From Saltatorellus ferox (GTDB lineage: Bacteria; Planctomycetota; UBA1135; GCA-002686595), in contig CP036434.1 in assembly GCA_007751475.1 (NCBI GenBank), positions 3,100,001 to 3,164,000 of the forward strand: DNA of 64,000 nt, given 5' to 3'. Made by a program: the position numbers and the translations under genes. This document shows, piece after piece, positions 45,497 to 54,141 of the stretch (within the stretch, counting starts at the first letter, position 1; each line of letters opens with the position of its first letter). A model generated the notes under the pieces. That model worked only from the letters and a program-made list of their open reading frames with translations, had not been told where the DNA came from and did not search any database.

Positions 45497-46306
45497 ATGC
45501 AGGCCCCGCCACACGTCCCACATCGTCCGCTGCCCTCCTTTCGCTGCGTCGGCGTACTGGCAGCGTTACCGGGCGAACTCGGGGACTTTCTTCCGTCGCC
45601 TGGCCAGCCAGGCCACGGCGCACGGGCCGAGCTGGGGGTGGAGATTCACGCGCCGCGGCTGGACGGGTGTCCGATCGAAGTCCTCAGCGCCTGCTCGGGC
45701 GTCGGAAAGGTCGCTTCCGCCCACGCGGCGCTGGCGCTGATCTCGGCGGGCGCCGAGGCTCTCTTCGTGGTCGGGACCTGCGGTGGCCTGGCACCCTCCC
45801 ACGGGGTGGGGAGATTCGTGCACCTACTGGAGGCGGTCCAGTGGGACCTGAGCGTTCGCGACGGGCGGGAGTCGCTCGCGGCCCGGGAGCTCTGGGAGCC
45901 CTGGATGGCGGCCTGTCCCGGGTTGGCCGGCCTGGCACTGACGGCCGACAGACCGGCTCTGCGCTGGATTTCGAGGCTTCGTCGAGCGCGAGCCGTCCGG
46001 TCGCGCGGCCAGGTCGAATCGGGATCTCCCCCTGGGAAGGAGGGGGGCCTCGTCCCGGTCGCGGACATGGAGACCGCGGCGGTAGGTGCGGTGGCGAGCC
46101 GCTCCGGCGTGCCCTGGGCCGCGCTGAGGGTGATTTCGGACGCACAGCGCAGTCTGCTCCACCGGGCAACCGGCCGCGGTCGAACCGCGTCTTCGTTCCA
46201 TCTTCACTACCCCGTCCAGGCCGGACGAGCCGCCGCGAGCCTCGTGTCCCTCCTGGCGCCCGACCTCGGAGACTCGAATGCAGAGAAGGACAGACCCTCC
46301 GGCTGA
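45497..46306 (+). CDS. Nucleoside phosphorylase-superfamily protein (MTA/SAH nucleosidase-like)
   Basis: ATG 45497 has a GAGGAG Shine-Dalgarno ~10 nt upstream and starts MQAPPHVPHRPLPSFRCVGV. The PNP/MTN fold is marked by EVLSACSGVGKVASAHAALA, FVVGTCGGLAPSHGVGRFVH and VADMETAAVGAVASRSGVPW, where the ME of DMETA binds the ribose and Asp of VISDAQ acts as the general acid. Purine nucleosidase, futalosine hydrolase and hopanoid phosphorylase (HpnG) all share these motifs, so the exact substrate stays open. 269 residues; cytoplasmic. Confidence 0.8.
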   Translation: MQAPPHVPHRPLPSFRCVGVLAALPGELGDFLPSPGQPGHGARAELGVEIHAPRLDGCPIEVLSACSGVGKVASAHAALALISAGAEALFVVGTCGGLAPSHGVGRFVHLLEAVQWDLSVRDGRESLAARELWEPWMAACPGLAGLALTADRPALRWISRLRRARAVRSRGQVESGSPPGKEGGLVPVADMETAAVGAVASRSGVPWAALRVISDAQRSLLHRATGRGRTASSFHLHYPVQAGRAAASLVSLLAPDLGDSNAEKDRPSG

Positions 46307-46595
46307 TCCCCGGGAAAACATTGCCCGTTTTTCCTGTGGGCTCCCGAGCGTTCCGGGCGGTTAAGGGGAGGCAAGCGAGGTTCTCCTCCAGGACCTTACT
46401 TGTGAATGCCTCTCTATCTTCCCCTCGGGCCCTGCCGAGATAGACTCCACGGGGAAGATCTCCTACTTCCCCCTTCCGCAGCGCTGCGTTTCGATTTTTT
46501 TCATCGTCACGTTTTGGGCCGACCAGGGTCCCTTGACGAGACGTCGCTTCCACCCCATGTGCCCACAAATCGCCCCCCAGAACGGTAGGCCGTCG

Positions 46596-46709
46596 ATGGC
46601 TTCTCACCAGCCCCTGCTGGCGAAGGGCAGCAGGTCGTCCGCGGTGCGGTCTTCAGCAGGTGCGTCTTCAGCAGGTGCATCTTCAGCGGGGGAGGCACTC
46701 GCCGGATGA
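46596..46709 (+). CDS. 37-codon upstream ORF translationally coupled to the glycosylphosphotransferase gene
   Basis: This frame reads MASHQPLLAKGSRSSAVRSS and then two further SSAGA repeats before GEALAG. Its TGA (46707-46709) overlaps the ATG (46706) of the downstream gene as ATGA, the classic coupling arrangement. It has no clear Shine-Dalgarno. It may be a leader peptide that sets translation of the glycan locus; the repeated serine/alanine/glycine composition suggests no enzyme activity. Confidence 0.45.
   Translation: MASHQPLLAKGSRSSAVRSSAGASSAGASSAGEALAG
46650..46694 (+). repeat. 15-bp x3 tandem repeat encoding SSAGA/SSAGA/SSAGE
   Basis: Copies lie at 46650-46664, 46665-46679 and 46680-46694; the third is diverged at its end. 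They fall inside the upstream ORF, just before the start of the glycosylphosphotransferase gene. Confidence 0.7.
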
Positions 46710-48310
46710 GCGCGGCCGGAACGATTCTACGCCGCAACTTCGAGCCGCTGGTCCTCTCGGTCCAGGTGGTCATCGATCTGGTCGTGGTCGTGATGGCGTG
46801 TCTCCTGGCGTGGTGGCTCCGGGAAACCCTCGTCGCCAGCGAGGTGCTCGGTCCCGTGGCCGACATGGCGCGGACGGCCGGTGAGGCGATCGCGGCCGCG
46901 CCCTCGGATGTGGCCGCGGGTGCAGGAGGTCCGTCAGCGGATCAGCTGGCAGGCGCGCCTCGCTACTCCACGCCGCTCTCCGACTACCGCGAAGTATTCT
47001 CCATCACAGCGGCAGTCTGCCTCGTCTGCTTCCACAGCTTCGGGCTCTACAGCCCGAGCAAGAGTCTCCTGAACGTCGAGGAGTACAAGGCCGTCACGAA
47101 GAGCAGCGTCTTCGCGTTCTTCGTGGTGCTCGTGCTTCTTTTCTTCCTCCGGGACGCCGCGCTTCCCGCCGAGGACGTCCGCGGGATCTACGAGCCGCTC
47201 CTGTGGCTCCACGGCGCCGTCGACCTGAACGTCGAACCCGACGAACTCAGCCGCCTGACGCTGCTGCTCTCCTTCCTGTTCATCCTCGCGTTCATGACGA
47301 TCAGCCGGTTCATGTCGTTCCGGGTGATCCAGCGCCTGCACCAGCGCGGCATCGGCAACCGCAACGTCCTCGTGATCGGCGCGGGCTGGACGGGCCGCAA
47401 GCTCCAGGAGAAGTTCCTCCACGTCCCCACGCTTGGCCTCAACTTCGTCGGCTTCGTCGATCCGGATCCTGCCCTGGTCGGTACCTGGATCGGTCGCGGC
47501 CAGGTCCTCGCGACGACGGACAACCTCAAGGATACCCTCGGGCGCCACAAGGTCGGCGAGGTCTTCATCTCGCTGCCCGAGGCGAAGGAGGCCTTGGTGA
47601 TGGACCTCTGCGCCCAGCTCGACGCCCTCGGCACCCCTTTCTACGTGGTGCCGCGCTTCTACCACCTGATGTCCTACAACGTGCGGATCGAGAACCTCGA
47701 TTCGATCCCGCTCATCACGCGAACCGAGCGGCGGGAGTCCCTCGCCTCGCTCGCGGTCAAGCGCGTCTTCGACATCTGCGTGAGCCTGTTCGTGCTGCTC
47801 CTCACGCTCCCGCTGTTCCTCGTCATCGCGTTCGTCATCCGGCGCGAGTCCGACGGGCCGATCTTCTTCCGTCAGACACGCATCGGCCAGGGCGGCCGAC
47901 CGTTCGACATGATGAAGTTCCGCACGATGCACGTGGCCAACTGCACCGACGCCGTGGCGCCCAAGAGCGAGAACGACCCCCGCGTCACCAAGGTCGGCCG
48001 GATCCTCCGCCGGTACTCCCTGGACGAACTCCCGAACTTCATCAACGTCATCAAGGGCGAGATGAGCGTCGTCGGCCCGCGCCCGGAAATGCCGTTCATC
48101 GTCGAGACGTACAACGCCGTCGATCGCGAGCGTCTCCGCGCGAAGCCCGGGATCACCGGCCTCTGGCAGATCTCGTACGCACGCCAGGACGCGATCCATT
48201 CGAACCTCGACTACGACCTCTACTACATCGAGAACCGCTCCTTCCTCCTGGACCTCGTGATCGTCGCCCTCACCGGGTTCGCCGTGGCCAAGGGCACCGG
48301 CGCTTTCTAG
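46706..48310 (+). CDS. Polyprenyl glycosylphosphotransferase (bacterial sugar transferase)
   Basis: The 534-residue integral membrane enzyme initiates glycan assembly by moving a sugar-phosphate from a UDP-sugar to undecaprenyl phosphate. Four to five N-terminal spans (VVIDLVVVVMACLLAWWL, ITAAVCLVCFHSFGLY, VFAFFVVLVLLFFL, LTLLLSFLFILAF) precede a CoA-binding-type Rossmann domain (NVLVIGAGWTGRKLQEKF) and the C-terminal bacterial sugar transferase domain with ESDGPIFFRQTRIGQGGRPF, DELPNFINVIKGEMSVVGPR and KPGITGLWQISY. It is the first enzyme of the glycosyltransferase run and belongs to the WbaJ/EpsL/WcaJ class. Confidence 0.93.
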   Translation: MSAAGTILRRNFEPLVLSVQVVIDLVVVVMACLLAWWLRETLVASEVLGPVADMARTAGEAIAAAPSDVAAGAGGPSADQLAGAPRYSTPLSDYREVFSITAAVCLVCFHSFGLYSPSKSLLNVEEYKAVTKSSVFAFFVVLVLLFFLRDAALPAEDVRGIYEPLLWLHGAVDLNVEPDELSRLTLLLSFLFILAFMTISRFMSFRVIQRLHQRGIGNRNVLVIGAGWTGRKLQEKFLHVPTLGLNFVGFVDPDPALVGTWIGRGQVLATTDNLKDTLGRHKVGEVFISLPEAKEALVMDLCAQLDALGTPFYVVPRFYHLMSYNVRIENLDSIPLITRTERRESLASLAVKRVFDICVSLFVLLLTLPLFLVIAFVIRRESDGPIFFRQTRIGQGGRPFDMMKFRTMHVANCTDAVAPKSENDPRVTKVGRILRRYSLDELPNFINVIKGEMSVVGPRPEMPFIVETYNAVDRERLRAKPGITGLWQISYARQDAIHSNLDYDLYYIENRSFLLDLVIVALTGFAVAKGTGAF

Positions 48311-48314
48311 CCCC

Positions 48315-48336
48315 CGGAGCTCTTTCCAGCTCCGGA
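48315..48336 (+). terminator. 8-bp hairpin between the glycosylphosphotransferase and a glycosyltransferase
   Basis: The arms CCGGAGCT and AGCTCCGG at 48315-48322 and 48329-48336 are perfect with a 6-nt loop. Only 18 bp separate it from the next start. It may be an attenuator or a partial terminator within the operon. Confidence 0.4.
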
Positions 48337-48354
48337 ACCATCGACTGCCTCACC

Positions 48355-49518
48355 ATGCACGTCCTACACGTCATGGAAGCGACGATCGGTGGCACTCGCC
48401 GCCATCTCGTGGACGTTGCCGCCGGCCAGATTCGGGCCGGTCTCGAGGTGTCGATCATCGTGTCGACGCTTCGTGACCCGGGGTTTGCGGCGGACCTGGA
48501 GGAGCTGGAGCGTCTGGGCGTGCATGTCACCCGCATCCCGATGGTGCGTGAGATCCGTCCGGTCAAGGACCTGAACCACATGCGCCAGATCGCAAGGGTG
48601 CTCCGGGAGCGGCGGCCCGACGTGGTCCACACCCACAGCTCGAAGGCGGGCGTCCTCGGTCGGCGCGCGTCGATGTCGACGGGCATCGGCGTCCGTGTCC
48701 ACACACCGCACACGTTCGCGTTCCTCTTCGGGGCGCTCTTCGGCAGGAGCAAACGCGCACTGATCCGCTCGATCGAGCGCGCGCTCTCGAAGTCGACCCA
48801 GCGCATCGTCGCCGTTTCCGGGAGCGAAGCCGTCACGATGGAGCGCTCCGGGGTCGTGCCCGAAGGCGTCGTGCGGATCGTGCCCAACGGGGTCAACCCG
48901 GCGCGTATCGAGGGCGCTGCGCCCCTGGACCCGGCGGAGTTCGGGCTCGACCCGAAGCTTCCCATCGCGGCCGTGATCGGCCTCGTCTACTCCGCGAAGG
49001 GCCAGGATCTCGCGATCGAAGCGATCGCGCGCGAGGACCTCGACGGGCTGCAGCTGCTCTTCGTCGGCCCCGGGGATACCGAGGAGCTGGAGGAGCGTGC
49101 TCGCGCGCTGGGCGTGGCCCATCGCGTCGCGTTCACGGGTCCGCGCGACGACGTTCCGTCCGTCCTCGCGACCGTCGACTGGCTGCTTCTGCCGTCGCGC
49201 TGGGAAGGGATGCCGTACGTGGTGCTGGAGGCGATGGCCGCGAGTCTCCCGGTGGTTGCGACGCCCGTGGATGGCGCCGCGGACCTCGTGGTGGACGACG
49301 TCACCGGCTACCTCGCGGAGGCGATCTCGGCCGAGGCGATCGGGGATGCGCTGAACCGAGCGCTGATGGCAGGGAAGTCGCGGCGCAAGGTGCTCGGTCG
49401 CGCCGGGCGAGCTCGCATCGAGGGTGTGTATACCGTGGAGGCGATGGTGCTGGGGCTGGAGCGCGTCTACCAGGAAGCGCTCGGTGCCTCGCACGTTCCA
49501 GGAGTGCGGCGACCGTGA
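48355..49518 (+). CDS. GT4-family glycosyltransferase
   Basis: The ATG at 48355 begins MHVLHVMEATIGGTRRHLVD, a typical GT4 N-terminus (G-G-T loop). VVHTHSSKAGVLGRRAS marks the acceptor domain, and PNGVNPARIE, LLLPSRWEGMPYVVLEAMAA and ATPVDGAADLVVDD mark the C-terminal nucleotide-sugar domain with the EX7E-type motif (E-G-M-P-Y-V-V-L-E). Predicted cytoplasmic face of the membrane, adding one sugar to the lipid-linked oligosaccharide. 387 residues. A 4-nt GTGA overlap joins it to the following gene. Confidence 0.9.
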   Translation: MHVLHVMEATIGGTRRHLVDVAAGQIRAGLEVSIIVSTLRDPGFAADLEELERLGVHVTRIPMVREIRPVKDLNHMRQIARVLRERRPDVVHTHSSKAGVLGRRASMSTGIGVRVHTPHTFAFLFGALFGRSKRALIRSIERALSKSTQRIVAVSGSEAVTMERSGVVPEGVVRIVPNGVNPARIEGAAPLDPAEFGLDPKLPIAAVIGLVYSAKGQDLAIEAIAREDLDGLQLLFVGPGDTEELEERARALGVAHRVAFTGPRDDVPSVLATVDWLLLPSRWEGMPYVVLEAMAASLPVVATPVDGAADLVVDDVTGYLAEAISAEAIGDALNRALMAGKSRRKVLGRAGRARIEGVYTVEAMVLGLERVYQEALGASHVPGVRRP

Positions 49519-50657
49519 GGATCCTCCATGTCCTGACGACGCTCGACGTGGGCGGCGCCGAAATGCATGTGCTCAAACAGGTACAGGGCCAGGTCGCACG
49601 CGGCCACGAGGTCCGAGTCGCCTACCTGAAAGGCCAGGGGACGCTCGAGCCTGACTTTCGCGCGGCGGGCGCGAGCGACGTCCGTCATGTGCCTGGCGGC
49701 CCGCTGTTTCCGATCAAGCTGCGCGGCTTGCTCGGCTGGTGCGACCTCGTTCACTCCCATCTCCTGAAGGCGGACGCCCTCACGTCCGCTGCCGTTCTGC
49801 TGGCGGGCAAGCGCAAGCGCTACCTCAGCGGCAAGCACAACGACGAGCAGGTCCTGAACCGCCCGCTCGTGGGCCTCGTCCACGGCATGATCGGTCGCGT
49901 GCCGGCGCGGACGATCGTCCTCTCGGATCACGTGGGGCGCTTTATCGAGGAGAAGGGGCGCGTGCCCCGGACGCGCCAGTCGCGCGTGTACTACGGCCTC
50001 GATCCAGCGCCCTTCGAAGAGGCTGCCCGCTCCGTGGACCGGGCCGCGATCCTCGCCGAGTTCGGCTTCGCTGCCAGCGATGTCGTCTTCCTCTGCGTGG
50101 CCCGCTTCGCGAGGCAGAAGGCCCACGAGGTGCTCCTCGCGGCCACCGCGGAGGCGCGGCGAACGAACCCATCGATCAAGCTGCTACTGGTGGGCGATGA
50201 TCCGTTCGGGGACGAGCGCGAGCGCGCTTTCGCGGTCGCGCGTGATCTCGGGCTCTCGGATGCGGAGGGGCGCGGCGCCGCGGTGTTCGCCGGGATTCGC
50301 CGCGACGTCCCGTCGCTCATGGCCGCCGCGGACGTCTTCGTGATGGCCTCCCGCTGGGAGGGTCTCGGGCTCGTTTTCCTGGAGGCCATGGCGACGTCCC
50401 GGCCGGTTCTCTCCACCACGGTTTCCGCGATCCCCGAGGTCGTCGTGGACGGGACGACGGGTCGCCTCGTGCCGCCGGACGATGCGGCGGCCATGGCGGC
50501 TGCGATGGTCGAACTCGCAGGTTCGGCGGAGCTGCGGTCCCGCCTCGGGACCGCCGGCCACGAGCGCGTCATCGAGCGCTTCGGTCTGGACGTCATGGTC
50601 GACGAGACCCTGCGTGTTTACGAAGAGGTGCTGCGGCGATCGGGGCACGGCGGTTAG
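49515..50657 (+). CDS. GT4-family glycosyltransferase
   Basis: A GTG start overlaps the previous stop (GTGA). The sequence opens MRILHVLTTLDVGGAEMHVL and has VHSHLLKADALTSAAVLL, LLLVGDDPFGDERERAF, VFVMASRWEGLGLVFLEAM and VSAIPEVVVDGTTGRLVPPD, all GT4 hallmarks with the E...E catalytic pair in EGLGLVFLE. It presumably follows the previous enzyme in building the same glycan. 380 residues; the sugar donor is not determinable from sequence. Confidence 0.9.
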   Translation: MRILHVLTTLDVGGAEMHVLKQVQGQVARGHEVRVAYLKGQGTLEPDFRAAGASDVRHVPGGPLFPIKLRGLLGWCDLVHSHLLKADALTSAAVLLAGKRKRYLSGKHNDEQVLNRPLVGLVHGMIGRVPARTIVLSDHVGRFIEEKGRVPRTRQSRVYYGLDPAPFEEAARSVDRAAILAEFGFAASDVVFLCVARFARQKAHEVLLAATAEARRTNPSIKLLLVGDDPFGDERERAFAVARDLGLSDAEGRGAAVFAGIRRDVPSLMAAADVFVMASRWEGLGLVFLEAMATSRPVLSTTVSAIPEVVVDGTTGRLVPPDDAAAMAAAMVELAGSAELRSRLGTAGHERVIERFGLDVMVDETLRVYEEVLRRSGHGG

Positions 50658-50660
50658 CCT
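50655..50660 (+). promoter_or_regulatory. Putative -10 box (TAGCCT) for a leaderless PSD1 transcript
   Basis: TAGCCT is followed by 7 nt and the ATG at 50668. It overlaps the stop codon of the preceding glycosyltransferase gene. Confidence 0.4.
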
Positions 50661-50667
50661 CTGGGGC

Positions 50668-53600
50668 ATGAGTTTTCCCCTGGTTGCCGCCTTGATCCTG
50701 CTGCCGTCGCCGGTGAGTTCGACGGCTTCCGAACGTCCTGACTTCGCGACCGAGGTCCGCCCGATCCTTGCGCGGCGCTGCTTCGCGTGCCACGGGAACG
50801 ACGAGGAAACGCGCGAGGCGGGCCTCCGGCTCGACAGTTTTGCGGCGGCGACTCGTGATCGCGACGGCTTCCCTGCGGTGTTGCCCGGACGCCCCGACGA
50901 CTCGGAGATGATCGCTCGCATCATCGATGAGTTCGATCCGATGCCGCCGGAGTCCACGGGCGAGTCCCTCGACGCCGGGGAGATCGACGTCCTGCGGCGC
51001 TGGATCGAAGGAGGCGCGGAGTACGCGCCGCACTGGGCGTTCGTGGCGCCCGAGCGACCGGAGACCCCGGGGCCGGAGGGGGTCCATCCGATCGACGCCT
51101 TCGTGGCGGAGCAGCACGCGACCCGGGGCCTCGACTGGTCGCCGCAAGCCGACGACTACACGCTCTTCCGCCGCCTGTCGCTGGACCTGACGGGGCTCCC
51201 GCCGGAGCCGGAGGCCGCGCGCGCGTTCGCGGAGTCGCGCGATCCCGGCAAGTACGATGCGGCGGTCGAGGCTCTGCTCGACTCGCCCGCTTACGCCGAG
51301 CGCTGGGCCGCGGTCTGGTTGGACCTCGCTCGCTACGCCGACTCCTCCGGCCACGGCTCCGACCCGCTGCGCGAGATCTGGCGCTACCGCGACTGGGTCA
51401 TCGACGCCTTCGATCGGAACATGCCCTTCGACGAGTTCACCGAGAAGCAGCTCGCAGGCGACCTGCTGCCGGACGCCGACGTCGAATCCCGCCTGGCGAC
51501 GGCGTTCCATCGCAACACGATGACGAACACGGAGGGCGGCACGGACAACGAGGAGTTCCGCGTGCTCGCCGTCAAGGACCGCGTGAACACGACCATGTCC
51601 GTGTGGATGGGGCTCACCGCGGGCTGCGCCGAGTGCCACAGCCACAAGTACGACCCGATCAGTCACGTCGAGTACTACCAGCTCTTCGATCTCTTCAACC
51701 AGACCGAAGACGCCGACAGGGACGACGATCGACCGCGACTGGCGACGCCGACGCCCGAACAGAAGGTCCGGTACGACGCGGCCCGGAAGGACCTCGACGA
51801 GGCAGAGGCCCGACTTCGGGGGAGCCTGCCGAACGAAGGCACGCCAGCGAGGCTGGCGCGCGAACGGCAGCTTCTGGAGCGCGTCGCGCGTCAGCGCTGG
51901 ACGCCCGTGATGCCGGACGACGTCCCTGGGGGGCTCGAGGGCGCGCGGCTCTACGCCGACGGCACCGTGCTCAACGCCGACACCGCGGCGCGTGCCCGCC
52001 AGCGAGTCACCTGGCTCAGCTCCGAAGCCGCGCCTCTGCGCGCGCTGCGCCTCGACGCGGTGAGTGATCCCTCGCTGCCCCGCGGCGGCCCCGGCCTCGC
52101 GCCGGAGAACGGCAACTTCGTCCTCACGGATCTTGCGCTCCGCGCGACGCGAATCGACGTCGCGCCCGTCGAGGCCGCATCGGTGCGGATCGAGCTGCCC
52201 GGCGAGTCGCGGATCCTCTCGATCGCCGAGGTCGAGTTGCTCGGCCCGGAAGGCGCGCCGATGGCGGGCGCGCTCGTGAACGCGCGCCAGTCCACGACGG
52301 GCTACGGGGGCGAAGCGGGAAGAGCCGTCGACGGGCGAACGGAGGGCTCCTACGAACTCGGCTCGGTGACGCACACGGCGGAAAGCGCGAACCCGTGGTG
52401 GGAAGCGGAACTCGCTGCGCCTCTCCTGGTCTCCGGCGTGCGCGTTTGGCCCCGAACGGACGGTACGCTGGAGTCGCGGCTTCACGGGTTCCGGGTGGTG
52501 CTGCTGGATGGTGGCGGCGCCGAGGTGTGGCGCTCCGCGCTTGCGCCTGCGCCCGCCGGAGACGGACTCGTCCCCGATGCCGACCCGTTCCAAGACGTCG
52601 GCCCCGTGGTGGGGCAGCCGCTCTTGCTGCGCGCCCTGGGCGCGACGCACGAGCAGAAGGGCTTCGACGCCGCACGCGCCGTGGACGGGATCGTTGGGAG
52701 CGAGGACGGCTGGGCCATCGGCGGTGGGCAGGGAGCGGGTCAGGCGGCGGTCTTCGCTCTGCCGGCGCTGGAGCCAGGCTACTACCGATGGGACGTCACG
52801 CTCGCCCAGGAATTCGGCGGGCATCTCCTGGGCAAGTGGCGGCTCTCGACGTCCGCCGAAGTAAACGAGCCGCTGCTGCTTTCCTCCGCGGCGGAATCGG
52901 CCCTGCGCAAGGTCGCGGAGGATCGCGACGCCGCCGAGTCGAAGGCCGCGCTCGAGGCGATCTTGGCCCACGATGCGGACTACCTGGCGCTGGTCGCGCA
53001 GAGGGACGAGGCGCGCGCTCGCCTGGAGGCGATTCGCGTCCCGACGACTCCCGTCATGGTCGAGCTGCCCGCCGAACGGCGGCGCACCACCCACGTGCTG
53101 ACGCGGGGCAACTTCCTGCAGCCCGAGGACGAGGTCCGGGCGGCCGTGCCCGCGGTGTTCCCGCCGCTCCCTGACGGCGTCGAGCCCGATCGCCTCGCGC
53201 TGGCGAAGTGGCTGATGTCGGACGTCAATCCGCTCACCTCCCGCGTCACCGTGAATCGCGTGTGGGCGAGGCTCTTCGGGCGCGGGCTCGTCCCGTCGGA
53301 AGGCGACTTCGGCTCCCAGGCGGAGCTTCCGAGCCATCCGAAGCTGCTCGACTGGCTCGCCGTCGAGTTCCGCACGAGCGGCTGGGATCACAAGGCGCTT
53401 CTGCGGACCCTCGTTCACACGCGGACGTACCGGCAGTCGTCGGACGTGCGCGGAACGGACGTCGACAAGGACCCCGAGGGCGTCTGGCTCTCGCGCTATC
53501 CGCGCCAGCGCCTCGAAGCGGAGATGGTGCGGGACAGCGTGCTCGCCGCGTCGGGGCTGCTTTCCCACAAGCGCTTCGGCCCGTCGGTGTTCCCGCCACA

Positions 53601-54141
53601 GCCCGAGGGGCTCTGGCAGGCGGCATTCAACGGCCAGCGCAGCTGGATGGAGAGCGAAGGGGAGGATCGTTATCGCCGGGGGCTGTACGTGTTCCTGCGC
53701 CGGACGGTTCCCTATCCCATGCTGGCCACGTTCGACGCGCCGAGCCGCGAGAGCTGCACGGTCCAGCGCATCCCCACGAACACGCCGCTGCAGGCGTTCG
53801 TGACGCTGAACGATCCGGTGTTCGTCGAGGCGAGCCAGGCGCTGGCGCGGCGTTCGCTGGAAGCTACGGGAAGCGGCGGCGACGACGCGAGCGTTAAGCC
53901 CTCCGACGTGATCGAGCGGATGCTGTGGTTCTGTCTCAGCCGGCCTCCGGCCGCCGACCAGGTGGCGATCTTGGAGGCACTGCACGCGGACGCGCTCCTG
54001 GCGTTCGAAGTGGACCCGGACGCGGCCATGGACTTCGGTCATGCGTCGGTGGGGGAGACGCTCTCGCCCCCGGAGCGAGCGGCCTGGACCCTCGTGGCCA
54101 GCGCCGCCCTCAACCTGGACCGAGCTCTCACCAAGGAATGA
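50668..54141 (+). CDS. PSD1/Planctomycete-cytochrome-C domain protein (DUF1549-DUF1553)
   Basis: After a short signal peptide (PLVAALILLPSPVSSTASE) comes the PSD1/cytochrome-C-like domain with heme-binding CFACH (residues 38-42), then DUF1549 (FRRLSLDLTGLPPEPEAARA, ERWAAVWLDLARYADSSG), a second CAECH near residue 325, a discoidin/F5-8C-like beta insert at about 540-740 (VRIELPGESRILSIAEVELL), and the DUF1553 domain (NPLTSRVTVNRVWARLFGRG, RQRLEAEMVRDSVLAASGLL, FDAPSRESCTVQRIPTNTPL) to the end. It is a planctomycete-specific periplasmic family of unproven function, always paired with DUF1501, as here. Stop and the next start overlap by 4 nt. 1157 residues. Confidence 0.88.
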   Translation: MSFPLVAALILLPSPVSSTASERPDFATEVRPILARRCFACHGNDEETREAGLRLDSFAAATRDRDGFPAVLPGRPDDSEMIARIIDEFDPMPPESTGESLDAGEIDVLRRWIEGGAEYAPHWAFVAPERPETPGPEGVHPIDAFVAEQHATRGLDWSPQADDYTLFRRLSLDLTGLPPEPEAARAFAESRDPGKYDAAVEALLDSPAYAERWAAVWLDLARYADSSGHGSDPLREIWRYRDWVIDAFDRNMPFDEFTEKQLAGDLLPDADVESRLATAFHRNTMTNTEGGTDNEEFRVLAVKDRVNTTMSVWMGLTAGCAECHSHKYDPISHVEYYQLFDLFNQTEDADRDDDRPRLATPTPEQKVRYDAARKDLDEAEARLRGSLPNEGTPARLARERQLLERVARQRWTPVMPDDVPGGLEGARLYADGTVLNADTAARARQRVTWLSSEAAPLRALRLDAVSDPSLPRGGPGLAPENGNFVLTDLALRATRIDVAPVEAASVRIELPGESRILSIAEVELLGPEGAPMAGALVNARQSTTGYGGEAGRAVDGRTEGSYELGSVTHTAESANPWWEAELAAPLLVSGVRVWPRTDGTLESRLHGFRVVLLDGGGAEVWRSALAPAPAGDGLVPDADPFQDVGPVVGQPLLLRALGATHEQKGFDAARAVDGIVGSEDGWAIGGGQGAGQAAVFALPALEPGYYRWDVTLAQEFGGHLLGKWRLSTSAEVNEPLLLSSAAESALRKVAEDRDAAESKAALEAILAHDADYLALVAQRDEARARLEAIRVPTTPVMVELPAERRRTTHVLTRGNFLQPEDEVRAAVPAVFPPLPDGVEPDRLALAKWLMSDVNPLTSRVTVNRVWARLFGRGLVPSEGDFGSQAELPSHPKLLDWLAVEFRTSGWDHKALLRTLVHTRTYRQSSDVRGTDVDKDPEGVWLSRYPRQRLEAEMVRDSVLAASGLLSHKRFGPSVFPPQPEGLWQAAFNGQRSWMESEGEDRYRRGLYVFLRRTVPYPMLATFDAPSRESCTVQRIPTNTPLQAFVTLNDPVFVEASQALARRSLEATGSGGDDASVKPSDVIERMLWFCLSRPPAADQVAILEALHADALLAFEVDPDAAMDFGHASVGETLSPPERAAWTLVASAALNLDRALTKE

